From positions 62,001 through 126,000 of the forward strand of contig JBBMOL010000449.1 in the NCBI GenBank assembly GCA_037954665.1: 64,000 nucleotides of DNA, in the 5' to 3' direction. Position 1 is the stretch's first letter; each line of letters begins with the position of its first letter. This document shows, piece after piece, positions 35,570-46,218 of this stretch. The notes beneath the pieces are model-generated. The model was not told where the DNA came from. It did not search any database and saw nothing but the letters and a program-made list of their open reading frames with translations. The DNA comes from Laguncularia racemosa. Its lineage: Eukaryota; Streptophyta; Magnoliopsida; Myrtales; Combretaceae. The position numbers and the translations under genes are program-made.

Positions 35570-35860
35570 TTACCATGGCCTCCCCAACAACACATGACAT
35601 GCTTGCATTGGCACTACATCACATAACACCTCATCCTCATACCTTCCAATGCGAAAACCAATCAAGGCTTGCTTACTCACCTTAGTCTCACCACTATCAT
35701 TCAACCACTGCAATTTATATGGACTAGGGTGTCTAACAATTTTAAACCCCAGCCTCTCAACAATAAAATTATTCACTACATTGGTGCAACTCCCTCCATC
35801 AATGATCAAACTACAGTTGTGATCTCCTAAATATCATCTAGTATGAAATATATTCTCTCT
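35570..35860 (-). pseudogene. C1 aspartic protease
   Basis: MIIDGGSCTNVVNNFIVERLGF begins at 35809, with the active-site D-G-G-S-C at 35800-35786; SPYKLQWLNDSGETKVSKQAL and VVPMQACHVLLGRPW follow, then a TAA at 35570. Upstream stops are a TAA at 35861 and a TGA near 35830, all in the same frame as gag and RT. It would cleave the polyprotein. Confidence 0.85.
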
Positions 35861-37114
35861 TTACACCGCCTCTTCTTCCTTCACCTGCACATTCAAAGCT
35901 CGCTTCACTACTGCCACTAGCCTTCCCATTGCAGGCTCCTCATCATCACTAGCATCCTCTAATGGAGCCATATCATCTTCTTCACTATCCCCCTCAGTCT
36001 CATACTCTCCATCATCACGCAAAATCATCACATGCCTATTTGGACATTGACTAGCAATATGGCCTCTACCTTGGCATTTAAAACATCTAATGTCACGATT
36101 TCTAGAAGTAGAAGAATCAGGGTTACCTTGGTTACTAGGAGTAGAACCCGCTTGCCTCAGCTCCCCTTTTGGTTTGGTGGGTAAAGGCTTTTCTTCCTTC
36201 TTCCATTGATTAGTCTTCCAAGTGGATGAACCATTATCCTGTTGAAACCGTGCATTACTACTACCTCTCCTCTTGTGCTGGTTCTCAACCTTTATAGCCA
36301 TGTGAACCATATCCTCCAATTCTACATAATGCTGCAATTCAACCACATTTTGGATTTCTCTATTCAACCCAGCAAGAAACCTAGCCATTGTAGCCTCTCT
36401 ATCCTCCTCTACATTCGCCCTAATCATAGTGACTTCCATCTCCTTGAAATACTCATCTACACTTCGGCTTCCCTGCCTAAGAGTTTGCAACTTGTTGTGC
36501 AATTCACGATAGTAATACACAGGCACAAACCGCTTCTTCATCACTCTTTTCATCTCTTCCCAAGACTCAATAGGTGGCTCGCCACTCCTTCTCCTATTCA
36601 ACATTAGTTGATCCCACCACACTATAGCATAATCCGAAAATTCAATGGCAGCAAGTTTTACCTTCTTTCTCCCACTATAGTTGTGACAATCAAATACCAT
36701 CTCTACCTTCTTCTCCCACTCTAAGTACGCCTCGGGATCATTCTTCCCTTGGAAAGGAGGAATCTTCATCTTTATGCTACTCAATTGATCATCCTCTCTA
36801 TTCCTATCTCCTCTATCTTCCCAATCTCTAGTTCCTCTATTCCGACCACTATAACCTCTATAACTCCCAACAGAAGGCTCATCAAAGTCATCATCCGTCA
36901 TTTCATCTCCACCCCTCGGTACTCTCCTAGAACGACTCTCCCTCTTACGGCCTTGGAATACGTTTGTGGATTGCTCTAGTCTTTGCTCTACCGTCTCATG
37001 AATTTGTTCCATTCCTTCTTGGAACATCCTCTTCATTTCTCCCCTTAACGCCTCAATTACTAACCTAGCATCAAACCTTCCCCTCTCACCTTCAGGAGAA
37101 TGTTGTCTTAACAT
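35861..37114 (-). CDS. gag: C1 gag with zinc knuckle, open
   Basis: An open frame of about 417 codons from MLRQHSPEGERGRF; the frame is also open upstream to 37144, but 37114 matches the start in C2. The N-terminal half is charged and arginine-rich. The capsid part has IPPFQGKNDPEAYLEWEKKVE, WDQLMLNRRRSGEPPIESWEEM, YYYRELHNKLQTLRQGS and REATMARFLAGLN. The CCHC knuckle CFKCQGRGHIASQC is complete (36085-36044), followed by an acidic tail. It stops at a TAA (35861) just before the protease, where C2 reads on in a related frame, so this is probably a nonsense change and not a natural end. Confidence 0.85.
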   Translation of the reverse strand: MLRQHSPEGERGRFDARLVIEALRGEMKRMFQEGMEQIHETVEQRLEQSTNVFQGRKRESRSRRVPRGGDEMTDDDFDEPSVGSYRGYSGRNRGTRDWEDRGDRNREDDQLSSIKMKIPPFQGKNDPEAYLEWEKKVEMVFDCHNYSGRKKVKLAAIEFSDYAIVWWDQLMLNRRRSGEPPIESWEEMKRVMKKRFVPVYYYRELHNKLQTLRQGSRSVDEYFKEMEVTMIRANVEEDREATMARFLAGLNREIQNVVELQHYVELEDMVHMAIKVENQHKRRGSSNARFQQDNGSSTWKTNQWKKEEKPLPTKPKGELRQAGSTPSNQGNPDSSTSRNRDIRCFKCQGRGHIASQCPNRHVMILRDDGEYETEGDSEEDDMAPLEDASDDEEPAMGRLVAVVKRALNVQVKEEEAV

Positions 37115-37605
37115 AGTTCCTGCAGAAAAGATTAGTACTAACACAAATATATATAAAATTAAACCTCACGATACACTCCCTTACGTGTTTCGCTCAAATG
37201 ATGATATCACACAGTCACTCGTGTATTCTCACAAACAATGATGATATCAACTCGCCAATTTCCTCATCTCAATTCTCTTGGAACTAACCCAAACAACACC
37301 AATTTCCTTCCGTAGAATTCAAAACAACCCTAGGGTTTGTAAATTTTCCTCTATTTTTCTATCCGATTTTTTTTTTTGTCTTGGTTGTTGCTCTTGATCA
37401 CGCTTTTCTTTTCTTTTCTTTTCTCTTCTTTTTTTTTTTGTCGTGATTTTTACTCTTTTTTTTTTTAACAATCGCCTAGTCGATATTACACTATCAAAAG
37501 ACAACCAATACTACGAAATTGAATATGATAATTGATATGAACGATTGGAGTTAGGGTTTTTGATATTACCTTCCTCAATTGAACTTGATGTTTTGACAAA
37601 CCTAA
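37115..37605 (-). other. C1 leader
   Basis: Between primer site and gag start, about 490 bases, with long T runs on the plus strand (37368-37470). Matches the C2 leader at 43045-43480. No gene seen. Confidence 0.6.
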
Positions 37606-37617
37606 GCTCTGATACCA
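37606..37617 (-). promoter_or_regulatory. C1 primer-binding site (initiator Met tRNA)
   Basis: Minus-strand TGGTATCAGAGC, three bases after the 5' LTR end, complementary to the 3' end of plant initiator tRNA-Met. Confidence 0.9.
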
Positions 37618-37620
37618 AAC

Positions 37621-38444
37621 TGATACGAACCACGCCAACCCGTGACGAAACCCAATACCAATACGTTCGGAATTCGTTGCCTAAGATGCCCAAACACCTA
37701 AAGTGGAAACCGCGACCCGTTGTCTATAAGTGAGACAAGAACCTTGGTATAAAATGAAGACGCCACAATCAGGATGAAAGACCGATTGATAAGTCGGGAT
37801 GAACGCCACGGAAATTAATCCGATAAGTTCGATTTAGTTCTTGAAGAACCAAGAGAGGTGCCTCTCAAAAGTGTTTAATGTTCAAAGATGTAAATTCTTA
37901 GTTGTTCTAAACCCTAGGAGCTTTTATACTAGGGTTACAATTCGTGAAAAACAAGTCCAAAACGACGTAGCTTAGATAAGTTGCGTAAAAACACGAAACA
38001 GAAAAAGCTGGCCAGCAGGGGATACACGGCCGTGTACTTTTCTGTGCACATTCCGATCACATACATGACCGTATACTTCTGGTCGTGTATCTTTCTATGG
38101 ATTTGCTTGTCTCCATACACGGCCGTGCCTTTTAGCCATGTGTATAGCCGTGTATGATTTTGTGCAATCTTGGAATTCCTACACGGTCGTGCCTTGAACA
38201 TACACGCCCTCTTCAACCCGTGTCCGATGTGACTTGTATAAAAGCAAGGGTCTTCCCATGGTTGTTCCAATCCGTTCCAACTTCATGATTGCTCCAATCC
38301 TTTCCGGCTTCATAGACAACCTTTATCAACCCGTTAAGTGCTTCCTTGAATCGTTTCGCTTGGCTTCTTGTGATCGGTCCAAGCAGCACTTTAAGAAGAT
38401 CCATATTTCTTCTTCCGGCTCGGCTCTCATCATGGATCTCATCA
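37621..38444 (-). repeat. C1 5' LTR (824 bp)
   Basis: Pairs with 33126-33974, with an estimated 4% base differences plus a 25-bp length difference. ACACGGCCGTGT is perfect at 38023-38034. Confidence 0.9.
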
Positions 38445-38519
38445 TAGATCATGAGAATCAATGATGTAAAAAGAAGTTCTTGATTGTTGAGTTAATGAAA
38501 ATCTTATCCTTAGTTTTTC
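38445..38519 (+). other. TAGAT duplication and flank of the C1 insertion
   Basis: TAGAT at 38445-38449 is the right-hand target duplication. The next 70 bases should be the continuation of the Athila 3' region, cut by the gap. Confidence 0.7.
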
Positions 38520-39019
38520 NNNNNNNNNNNNNNNNNNNNNNNNNNNNNNNNNNNNNNNNNNNNNNNNNNNNNNNNNNNNNNNNNNNNNNNNNNNNNNNNN
38601 NNNNNNNNNNNNNNNNNNNNNNNNNNNNNNNNNNNNNNNNNNNNNNNNNNNNNNNNNNNNNNNNNNNNNNNNNNNNNNNNNNNNNNNNNNNNNNNNNNNN
38701 NNNNNNNNNNNNNNNNNNNNNNNNNNNNNNNNNNNNNNNNNNNNNNNNNNNNNNNNNNNNNNNNNNNNNNNNNNNNNNNNNNNNNNNNNNNNNNNNNNNN
38801 NNNNNNNNNNNNNNNNNNNNNNNNNNNNNNNNNNNNNNNNNNNNNNNNNNNNNNNNNNNNNNNNNNNNNNNNNNNNNNNNNNNNNNNNNNNNNNNNNNNN
38901 NNNNNNNNNNNNNNNNNNNNNNNNNNNNNNNNNNNNNNNNNNNNNNNNNNNNNNNNNNNNNNNNNNNNNNNNNNNNNNNNNNNNNNNNNNNNNNNNNNNN
39001 NNNNNNNNNNNNNNNNNNN
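38520..39019. other. Assembly gap (500 N)
   Basis: Exactly 500 N, a placeholder of unknown true size. Frames across it are not real. Confidence 0.99.
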
Positions 39020-39222
39020 AACATTTCCCTATGTCATCCACTACAAGTAAGGAAAAGAGAATGTCGTTGCTGAGCACTTTCTAGAAGGTATGCTCTTATC
39101 TCTACTCTTAGTTCTAGACTGCTTGGTTTTGAGCACATTAAGGAATTGTATGCTACTGATCGAGATTTTTGTGAGGAGTATGTGCATTGTGAGAAGAGTG
39201 GTCATGGTAAGTTTTATAAACA
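39020..39222 (+). pseudogene. Family-C RNase H/integrase border fragment, inverted duplicate
   Basis: Plus-strand reading FPYVIHYK, GKENVVAEH, then in a shifted frame FEHIKELYATDRDFCEEYVHCEKSGHGKFYKHEG. It is near-identical to the reverse complement of 39600-39785. It starts at the gap and switches at 39222 to minus-strand integrase. Confidence 0.7.
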
Positions 39223-39569
39223 TGAAGGATTGTTCTAGGCATACCATGTAATCTCACAACTTCCCTAAAGAACAAATTAGCAATATTGCAAGCATCATCT
39301 GTTTTGTGACAAGGAATGAAATGTACCATTTAGAGAATCTATCCAAGACTACAAAATAGAATCTCGACCATGTCTAGACCTGGGTAATCTAACACAAAAT
39401 CCATGGAAATATCTACCCAAGGCTCATGAGGAATGGGAAGTGGGGTATAAAGCCCTTAAGGTTGGACTCTTAGATTTTGCTTGCTTACACGTGACACATC
39501 GCTCACAAATCCTCAACATCTCGTTTCATGTAAGGCCAATAGAAGTGTTCCTACAATACCCCTAAGGTT
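39223..39569 (-). pseudogene. pol: C2 integrase, first half
   Basis: Minus-strand reading from 39569: MGHFG-type end of the zinc-binding domain, CKQ/CERC-like cysteine region near 39500, EEPWVDISMDFVLG with stops near 39420-39380, and REVVRLHGMPRTIV at 39260-39223 where the element is cut. Several frameshifts are visible. Confidence 0.65.
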
Positions 39570-40016
39570 TTAGCTACTCCAAAATGTCCCATTAAACATG
39601 ACTACTCTTCTCACAATGCACATACTCCTCACAAAAATCTCGATCAGTAGCATACAATTCCTTAATGTGCTCAAACCAAGCAGTCTAGAACTAAGAGTAG
39701 AGATAAGAGCATACTTTCTAGAAAGTGCATCAGCAAGGACATTCTCTTTACCTTGCTTGTAGTGGATGACATAGGGAAATGTTCGATGAACTCCACCAAC
39801 GAGCATGCCTTTTGTTTAGCTTATGTTGTTCCTTCAGTACTTCAAGGATTCATGGTCAGTGTGGATCACGAACTCTTTTGGCCAAAGACAGTGTTGCCAA
39901 GTCTCCAGTGCTCGAACCAATGCATATAACTCCTTGTCATAAGTAGGGTAGTTCAAGGTTGCCCCACTTAGCTTCTCGCTAAAGAATGCAATTGGTCTTC
40001 TCTCTTGCATGAGCAT
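39570..40016 (-). pseudogene. pol: C2 RNase H
   Basis: MLMQERRPIAFFSEKLSGATLNYPTYDKELYALVRALETWQ and FVIHTDHESLKY (40016-39834), then FPYVIHYKQGKENVLADALSRKYALIS (39780-39700) and the linker to integrase. In frame with RT. Degrades the RNA strand of the RNA-DNA hybrid in this family. Confidence 0.85.
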
Positions 40017-40136
40017 TGCTCCAATACCTAATCCTGAAGCATCACACTCAATTTCAAATGTTTTAGAGAAATTAGGTAAAGCAAGTAATGGCGCTTCAGT
40101 CAGCTTATTTTTAAGCGTTTAAAAGGCCTTCTCTTG

Positions 40137-40874
40137 TTACTCTCCCCATCTAAACCCCATGTTCTTCTTGATTACCTCAGTAAGTGGTGCTGCAATGGTG
40201 CTGAAATCCTTCACAAACCTCCTGTAAAAACTTGCTAATCCATGGAAACTCCGCACATTACTTACATTAGTTGGACTAGGCCATTCTTGGATCGCACGAA
40301 TCTTTTCTTCATCAAGCTGTATTCCCTGTGCACTAACAACAAAACCAAGAAACACAAGTTTGTCTGTGCAAAAAGTGCACTTTTTGAGGTTAGCATATAA
40401 TTGCTCCTTTCGAAGCACTTCTAAAACATCCCTCAAGTGAGATATATGTTCTTCCAAACTCTTGCTGTAAATGAGGATATCATCAAAATAGATAACCACA
40501 AATTTTCCAATAAAAGTCCTCTAAACATAGTTCATAAGTCTCATAAAAGTTCTAGGTGCGTTAGTTAAACCGAAAGGCATTACTAACCACTCATACAATC
40601 CATATTTTGTCTTAAATGCGGTTTTCCATTCATCTACTTCTTTCATTCTAATTTGGTGATATCCGCTTTTCAGATCAATTTTGGAAAAGACACTAGACTC
40701 ATGTAACTCATCTAACACGTCATCTAAGCGAGGAATGGGATGAGGATACTTTACTGTGATGTTGTTGATGGCGTGGCAGGTAACACACATTCTCCATGAC
40801 CCATCCTTCTTAGGCACCAAAATCACTGGCACTGCACATGGACTCATGCTTTCTCTCACGTACCCCTTCTCCAT
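40137..40874 (-). pseudogene. pol: C2 reverse transcriptase
   Basis: MEKGYVRESMSPCAVPVILVPKKDGSWRMC, VFSKIDLKSGYHQIRMKE, GLYEWLVMPFGLTNAPRTFMRLMN, a TAG near 40521, then the catalytic YFDD at 40490-40479, LYANLKKCTFCTDKLVFLGFVV and VRSFHGLASFYRRFVKDFS. All are in one frame with protease (to 41741) and RNase H (to 39570). This fills the part deleted from C1 and C3. Confidence 0.9.
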
Positions 40875-41249
40875 TAATTCATCGACCTGCTTTTAGAGTT
40901 CCTTTGTCTCCTCTAGATTGCTCCTATAAGCCGGTTTGTTTGGAATCGATGCTCCGGGTACTAGGTCAATCCGGTGCTCAATACCACGAATAGGTGGTAA
41001 TCACTTTAGAATCTCCTCAGGGAAGACATCTTCAAAGTCCTGCACAATAGACACAACCACACTAGGTAAAGAGTTAAATAGTTCGTTAGTATTCAAACAA
41101 GTTTTGCTTAAAAACCAGCAACAACATAGGTTGCTTCATCACTAACGCTCTCCTCACTACATTCGCTCTTGCCACACAACTCTCCTTTTGTAAGGCTGCA
41201 CTCTCCTTTTCACTCACCACCAAAGTTGATCCCCCTTCAACTTGGTCTC

Positions 41250-41741
41250 TCACACTCTTTCCAGCCTTCCTCTCTTTTTCCTTTTGATATCGACTTTTGT
41301 GTTCCTTTTCTTTCTCGATGTCTTTTGCTCTCTCACTCTCCTCTGTTTTTCACTCACCTTATATTTTGCAAAAGAATGTTGTAGCTGCAACTGATCCTCA
41401 TACACCTGTTTAGGTGTTAAAGGTTTAAGATTAAAGCTTTTCCCTTGATGAACAAGTGTATACTTGTTAGAAAAGCCATCATGAACAACCTTCCTATCAA
41501 ATTGCCATGGCCTCCCCAACAACACATGACATGCTTGCATTGGCACTACCTCGCATAACACCTCATCCTCATACCTACCAATGCGAAAAGCAATCAAGGC
41601 TTGCTTACTCACCTTAGTCTCACCACTATCATTCAACCACTGCAATTTATATGGACTAGGTGTTTTAGTAGTCTTGAGTCCCAGCCTCTCGATAATAAAA
41701 TTACTCACTACATTAGTGCAACTTCCTCCATCAATGATCAA
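41250..41741 (-). pseudogene. C2 protease and linker
   Basis: MIIDGGSCTNVVSNFIIERLGL with an intact D-G-G-S-C, LQWLNDSGETKVSK and LLGRPWQFDRKVVHDGFSNKYTLVHQGKSFNL, then a lysine/arginine-rich linker. Same frame as RT but a different frame from gag. Confidence 0.85.
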
Positions 41742-41774
41742 ACTGCAAATATGATCACCTAAATAACATCTAGT

Positions 41775-43044
41775 ATGAAAGATATTCTCTTGTTACACCT
41801 CCTCTTCTTCCTTCACCTGCACAATCAAAGCTCTCTTCACTACTGCCACTAACCTCCCTATTGCAGGCTCCTCATCATCACTAGCGTGCTCTAATGGAGG
41901 CATATCATCCTCTTCACTATCCCCCTCAGTCTCATACTCACCATCATCACGCAGAATCATAACACGCCTATTTGGACATTGACTAGCAATATGGCCTCTA
42001 CTTTGGCATTTAAAACATCTAATGTCACGATTTCTAGGAGTAGAAGAGTTAGGTTTACCTTGATCACCAGGAGAAGAACCCGCTTGCCTCTGCTCTCCTT
42101 TTGGTATGGTGGGTAAAGGCTTTTCTTCCTTCTTCCATTGTTAGTCTTCCAGGAGGATGAACCAGCACCCTGTTGAAACCGTGCAGTACTACTACCTTTC
42201 CTCCTGCGTTGGTTCTCAACCTTTATAGCCATGTGAACCATATCTTCCAATTCTACATAATGCTGCAATTCCACGAAATTTTGAATTTCTCTATTCAATC
42301 CAGCAAGAAACCTAGCCATGGTAGCCTCTCTATCCTCCTCTACATTCACCCTAATCATAGTACCTTCCATCTCCTTGAAATACTCATCCATACTTCGGCT
42401 TCCCTGCCTAAGAGTTTGCAATTTGTTGTGTAATTCACGATAGTAATACGTAGGCACAAACCGCTTCTTCATCACCCTCTTCATCTCTTCCCATGACTCA
42501 ATAGGTGGTTCACCATTCCTTCTTCGATTCAACATTAGTTGATCCTACCACACTATGGCATAATCCGAAAATTCAATGGCAGCAAGTTTCACTTTCTTTC
42601 TCCCACTATAGTTGTGACAATCAAACACCATCTCTACCTTCTTCTCCCATTCTAAGTACGCCTCGGGATCATTCTTCCCTTGGAAAGGAGGAATCTTCAT
42701 CTTTATACTACTCAGTTGATTCTCCTCTCTATTCCTATCTCCTCTATCTTCCCAATCCCTAGTTCCTCTATTCCTACCACTATAACCTCTATAACTCCTG
42801 ATAGAAGGTTCATCAAATTCATCATCAGACATTTCATCTCCACCCCTTTGTACTCTCCTAGAACAACTCTCCCTCTTACGCCCTTAGAAGACGTTTTTAT
42901 ATTGCTCTAGTCTTTGTTCCACCATCTCATGAATTTGTTCCATGCCCTCTTGAAACATCCTCTTCATCTCACCCCTCAATGCCTCAATCACTAACCTAGC
43001 ATCAAACCTTCCCCTCTCACTTTCAGGAGAATGTTGCCTCGACA
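41775..43044 (-). pseudogene. gag: C2 gag, frameshifted
   Basis: The start MSRQHS near 43044 is followed by a stop. It is then open from MSDDEFDEPSIRSYRGYSGRNRGTRDWEDRG (42832) through IPPFQGKNDPEAYLEWEKKVE; after another stop, MLNRRRNGEPPIESWEEM to REATMARFLAGLN (42535-42230). A two-base loss near 42142 shifts the frame, so the zinc knuckle (near 42020-41980) and the acidic tail are read in another frame. Confidence 0.8.
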
Positions 43045-43506
43045 TAGTTCCTGCAGAAAAAAGGTTAGCACGAACACAAATATATATATAATTAAGCCTG
43101 ATGATACACTCCCTTACGTGTTTCGCTCAAAGGATGATGTCACACAGTCACTCTTATATTCTCACAAGCAATGATGATATCAACTCACCAATTCCTCTTC
43201 TCAATTCTCTTGGAACTAACCCAAACTACCACCAATTCCCTTCCGTAGAATTCAAAACAACTCTAGGGCTCGAAATTTTCCTTTTTTTTTTCGTTTTTTT
43301 TTGTTGCCTTTGTTTGTTGCTCTTGATCACGTTCCTTTTTTTTTTTTTGGTCGTGATTCTTCCTTTTTTTTTTGTAACAAAATTGAATAGAAGGTACTAC
43401 ACTTTCAATAGACAATTAACAGTATGAAATTGATATGAACAGATGTTTAACAAATCTAGGCTCTGATACCAAACTGGTACGAAATCAGTTTGCTCGGATT
43501 CCTAAC
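43045..43506 (-). other. C2 leader and primer-site remnant
   Basis: The primer site TGGTATCAGAG (minus strand, about 43478-43468) is separated from the LTR by an extra stretch of about 30 bases containing TGGTACGAAATCAG, which looks like a partial second LTR end. Confidence 0.6.
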
Positions 43507-44515
43507 TGATACGAACCATGCCAACATGTGACGAAACCCAATACCAATATGTTCGGAATTCGCTACCTAAGATGCCAAATACACTCAAGTGGAAACCGCG
43601 ATCCGTTGTCTATAAGCGAGACAAGAACCTTGGTATAATATCAAGACGCCACAATCGGGATGAAAGACCGATTGATAAGTCGGGATGAACGCCACAAAAG
43701 AAAAATCCGATAAGTTCTAGATTAGTTCTTTAAAGAACCAAGAGAGGAATTCTCTCAAAAGTGTTTTTCCAACTTCAATGTTGTATATTCTATTTTCTAT
43801 ATGTTCTAAACGCTATGAGCTTTATATTAGGGTTTACAATTCGTAACAATAAAGCCCCAAAACGACATCACTTCAATAAGTTGCGTAAAAATAACAAACA
43901 AGACATGAAGGCCGGCAGCGTGGGAATGAAGGCCGGCGGCCTTGGAGCCAGCATTGGAGAAGTACACAATCAGTGTTGGAGATGTACACAATCGTGTACT
44001 TTTGGTCGTGTATCATTCTGTGGAAATTCTTGACAACATACACGACCGTGTACTTCTAGTCGTGTATCTTTCTGTGGAAATTCTTGACACCATACACGAC
44101 CGTGTACTTCTAGTCGTGTATCTTTCTGTGGAAATTCTTGACACCATACACGACCGTATATCTTTCTGTGGAAATTCTTGACACCATACACGATCGTGCC
44201 TTTGAGCCGTGTATATGACCGTGTATGATTCTGTGTAACCTCCAAACTCCTACACGGCCGTGCCTTGTAAAGACACGCTTTCTTCAGCCCGTATCCAGTA
44301 TGACTTGTACAAGAGCAAGGGCATTCCCATGGTTGTTCCAATCCATTCCAGCTTCATGATTGCTCCAATCCTTTCCGACTTCATGGACATCCTTTATCAA
44401 CCCGTTAAGTGCTTCCTTGAATCGTTTTGCTCGAGTTCTTGTGATTGGTCCAGGTGGCACTTCAAGAAGATCCACATTCCATCTTCTGGCTTGGCTCCCA
44501 TCATAGCTCTCATCA
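43507..44515 (-). repeat. C2 5' LTR (1,009 bp) with 54-bp tandem array
   Basis: Edges TGATACGAACC and CTCTCATCA match C1. It is longer than other family-C LTRs because of a 54-bp repeat at 43994-44205 (starts at 43994, 44048, 44102 and a partial at 44156), each unit holding CATACACGACCGTGTAC and CTGTGGAAATTCTTGAC. Confidence 0.85.
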
Positions 44516-45392
44516 AGATATTTCCATGGATTTTGTGTTAAGATTACCCAGGTCTAGACATGGTCGAGATTCTATTTTTGTAGTCGTGGATAGATTCTCT
44601 AAGATGGCACATTTCATTCCTTGTCACAAAACAGATGATGCTTGCAATATTGCTAATTTGTTCTTTATGGAAGTTGTGAGATTACATGGTATGCCTAGAA
44701 CAATCGTATCGAATAGAGATGCTAAGTTCTTGAGCTACTTTTGGAAGACCTTGTGGGCTAAGTTAGGAACTAAGTTATTGTTTTCTACTACTTGTCATCC
44801 ACAGACTGATGGTCAAACTGAGGTAGTAAATCGAACTTTATCTACTTTGTTGAGGGTTGTCATTAAAAAGAACATTAAAAGTTGGGAGGATTGTTTTGCC
44901 GCATGTTGAATTTGCCTATAATCGCACAATGCATTCTGCTACTAAGTTTACTCCTTTTGAAATTGTGTATGGTTTTAATCCACTAACTCCTTTGGATTTA
45001 TCACCTCTGCCTATTTCTGAGTATGTTAATCTAGATGGCAAGAAGAAAGCAGAATTTGTTAAACAGATCCATGAGAAGGCAAGGCTAAACATTGAGCGAA
45101 GAATAAAGCAGTATATGAAACAAGCCAACAAGGGTCGTCCACAAGCTGTCTTTGAACCTGGAGACTGGGTTTGGGTTCACATGCGCAAAGAGCGGTTTCT
45201 TGTGCAGCGTTGATCTAAACTACTTCCTAGAGGCGATGGACCATTTCAAATTTTTGAGCGCATCAATGATAATGCATACAAGATAGATTTACCAGGTGAG
45301 TATCAAGTAAGTGCTATGTTTAATGTTACTGATTTGAGTCCTTTTGATGTAGGCGACAATTTGAGGACAAATCCTTTTCAAGAGGAAGGGAA
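44516..45392 (+). pseudogene. pol: C4 integrase, plus strand, frameshifted
   Basis: Starts abruptly inside DISMDF (first aspartate), then RSRHGRDSIFVVVDRFSKMAHFIPCHKTDDA and MPRTIVSNRDAKFLSYFW. The second catalytic residue at 44712-44714 is asparagine instead of aspartate. CHPQTDGQTEVVNRT follows, a frameshift near 44890, VEFAYNRTMHSATKFTPFEIVYGFNPL, FEPGDWVWVHMRKERF, a TGA at 45211, and DLSPFDVGDNLRTNPFQEEGNDE running into the LTR. The 5' side is lost at the C2 LTR. Confidence 0.85.
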
Positions 45393-46218
45393 TGATGAGA
45401 GCCATAATGGGAGCCAAGCCAAATGATGGAATGTGGATCCTCTTGAAGTGCCACTTGGACCGATCACAAGAACTCGAGCAAAACGATTCAAGGAAGCACT
45501 TAACGGGTTGATAAAGGATGTCCACGAAGCCGGAAAGGATTGGAGCAATCATGAAGCCGGAATGGATTGGAACAACCATGAGAATGCCCTTACTCTTGTA
45601 CAAGTCATAACGAATATAGGTTGAAGAGGGCGTGTCTTTATAAGGCATGACCGTGTAGGAGTTTGGAGGTTACACAGAATCATATACGGTCGTATACATG
45701 GTTTAAAGGCACGGCCGTGTATGGTGTCAAGAATATCCATAGAAACATACACGTCTAGAAGGCACGGCCGTGTATATGCTTTATGCCGACTCTAACGCCG
45801 CCGGCCTTCACTCCTACGCCGCCGGCCTTTAACTCTCTGTTTTGTTATTTTTCCGCAACTTAATGATGTTATGTCATTTTGGGCCTTTATTGTTACGAAT
45901 TGTAAACCCTAATATAAAGCTCCTAGGGTTTAGAACATAGAAGATACAACATACAAGTTTGAAAACACTTTTGAGAGAATTCCTCTCTTGGTTCTTTAAA
46001 GAACTACTCTAGAACTTATCGAATTTTCTTCCGCGACGTTCATCCCGACTTATCAATCGGTCTTTCACCCCGGTTGTGGCGTCTACATAATATACCAAGG
46101 TTCTTGCCTCACTTATAGGCAACGGGTCGCGGTTTCCACTCGATTGTTTGGCATCTTGGGTAGCAATTCCGAACGTATTGGTATTGGGTTTCGTCACACA
46201 TTGGCGTGGTTCGTATCA
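45393..46218 (+). repeat. C4 3' LTR (826 bp)
   Basis: Directly after the purine tract AAGAGGAAGGGAA (45380-45392). Starts TGATGAGAGCC and ends GTTCGTATCA. Contains two GGCACGGCCGTGTA motifs (45709 and 45762) and a CGCCGCCGGCC stretch (45790-45830). It sits inside a family-B LTR, which continues at 46219. Confidence 0.85.

Larger units (their letters stand above)
33126..38444 (-). mobile_element. C1, complete chromovirus-like element with internal deletion
   Basis: Two LTRs (33126-33974 and 37621-38444), a purine tract at 33975-33987, an initiator-Met primer site at 37606-37617 and a 5-bp TAGAT duplication define a full insertion of 5,319 bp on the minus strand. Gag, protease, the RT beginning and the integrase are in one frame; the rest of RT, RNase H and the integrase N-terminus are deleted. 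I would place it near CRM/Reina from gag and integrase, but I see no chromodomain and cannot decide. Confidence 0.9.
39223..44515 (-). mobile_element. C2, family-C element lacking its 3' end
   Basis: Reading leftward: 5' LTR 44515-43507, primer-site remnant near 43480, gag, protease, RT, RNase H, integrase up to MPRTIV at 39223, then loss of the rest of integrase and the 3' LTR. It is the only family-C copy here with an RT core. It abuts plus-strand integrase of C4 at 44516, as if inserted into a related element facing the other way. Confidence 0.8.

Noticed and set aside
36242..36607. Plus-strand open frame over C1 gag, with similar ones at 36749, 42173, 42505 and 42680
   Set aside because: These are antisense shadows of the gag frame; their low-complexity serine/histidine content mirrors the arginine-rich gag.
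38442..39077. Open frames across the second gap on both strands
   Set aside because: Same reason: 500 N with a few real codons at each end.
43994..44205. CRISPR-like look of the evenly spaced array
   Set aside because: Repeat units are directly adjacent 54-mers with no variable spacers, inside a plant LTR.
43970..44341. Minus-strand frame with repeated GRVWCQEFPQ peptide
   Set aside because: It is a translation of the 54-bp LTR array; no start context or relatives suggest a gene.
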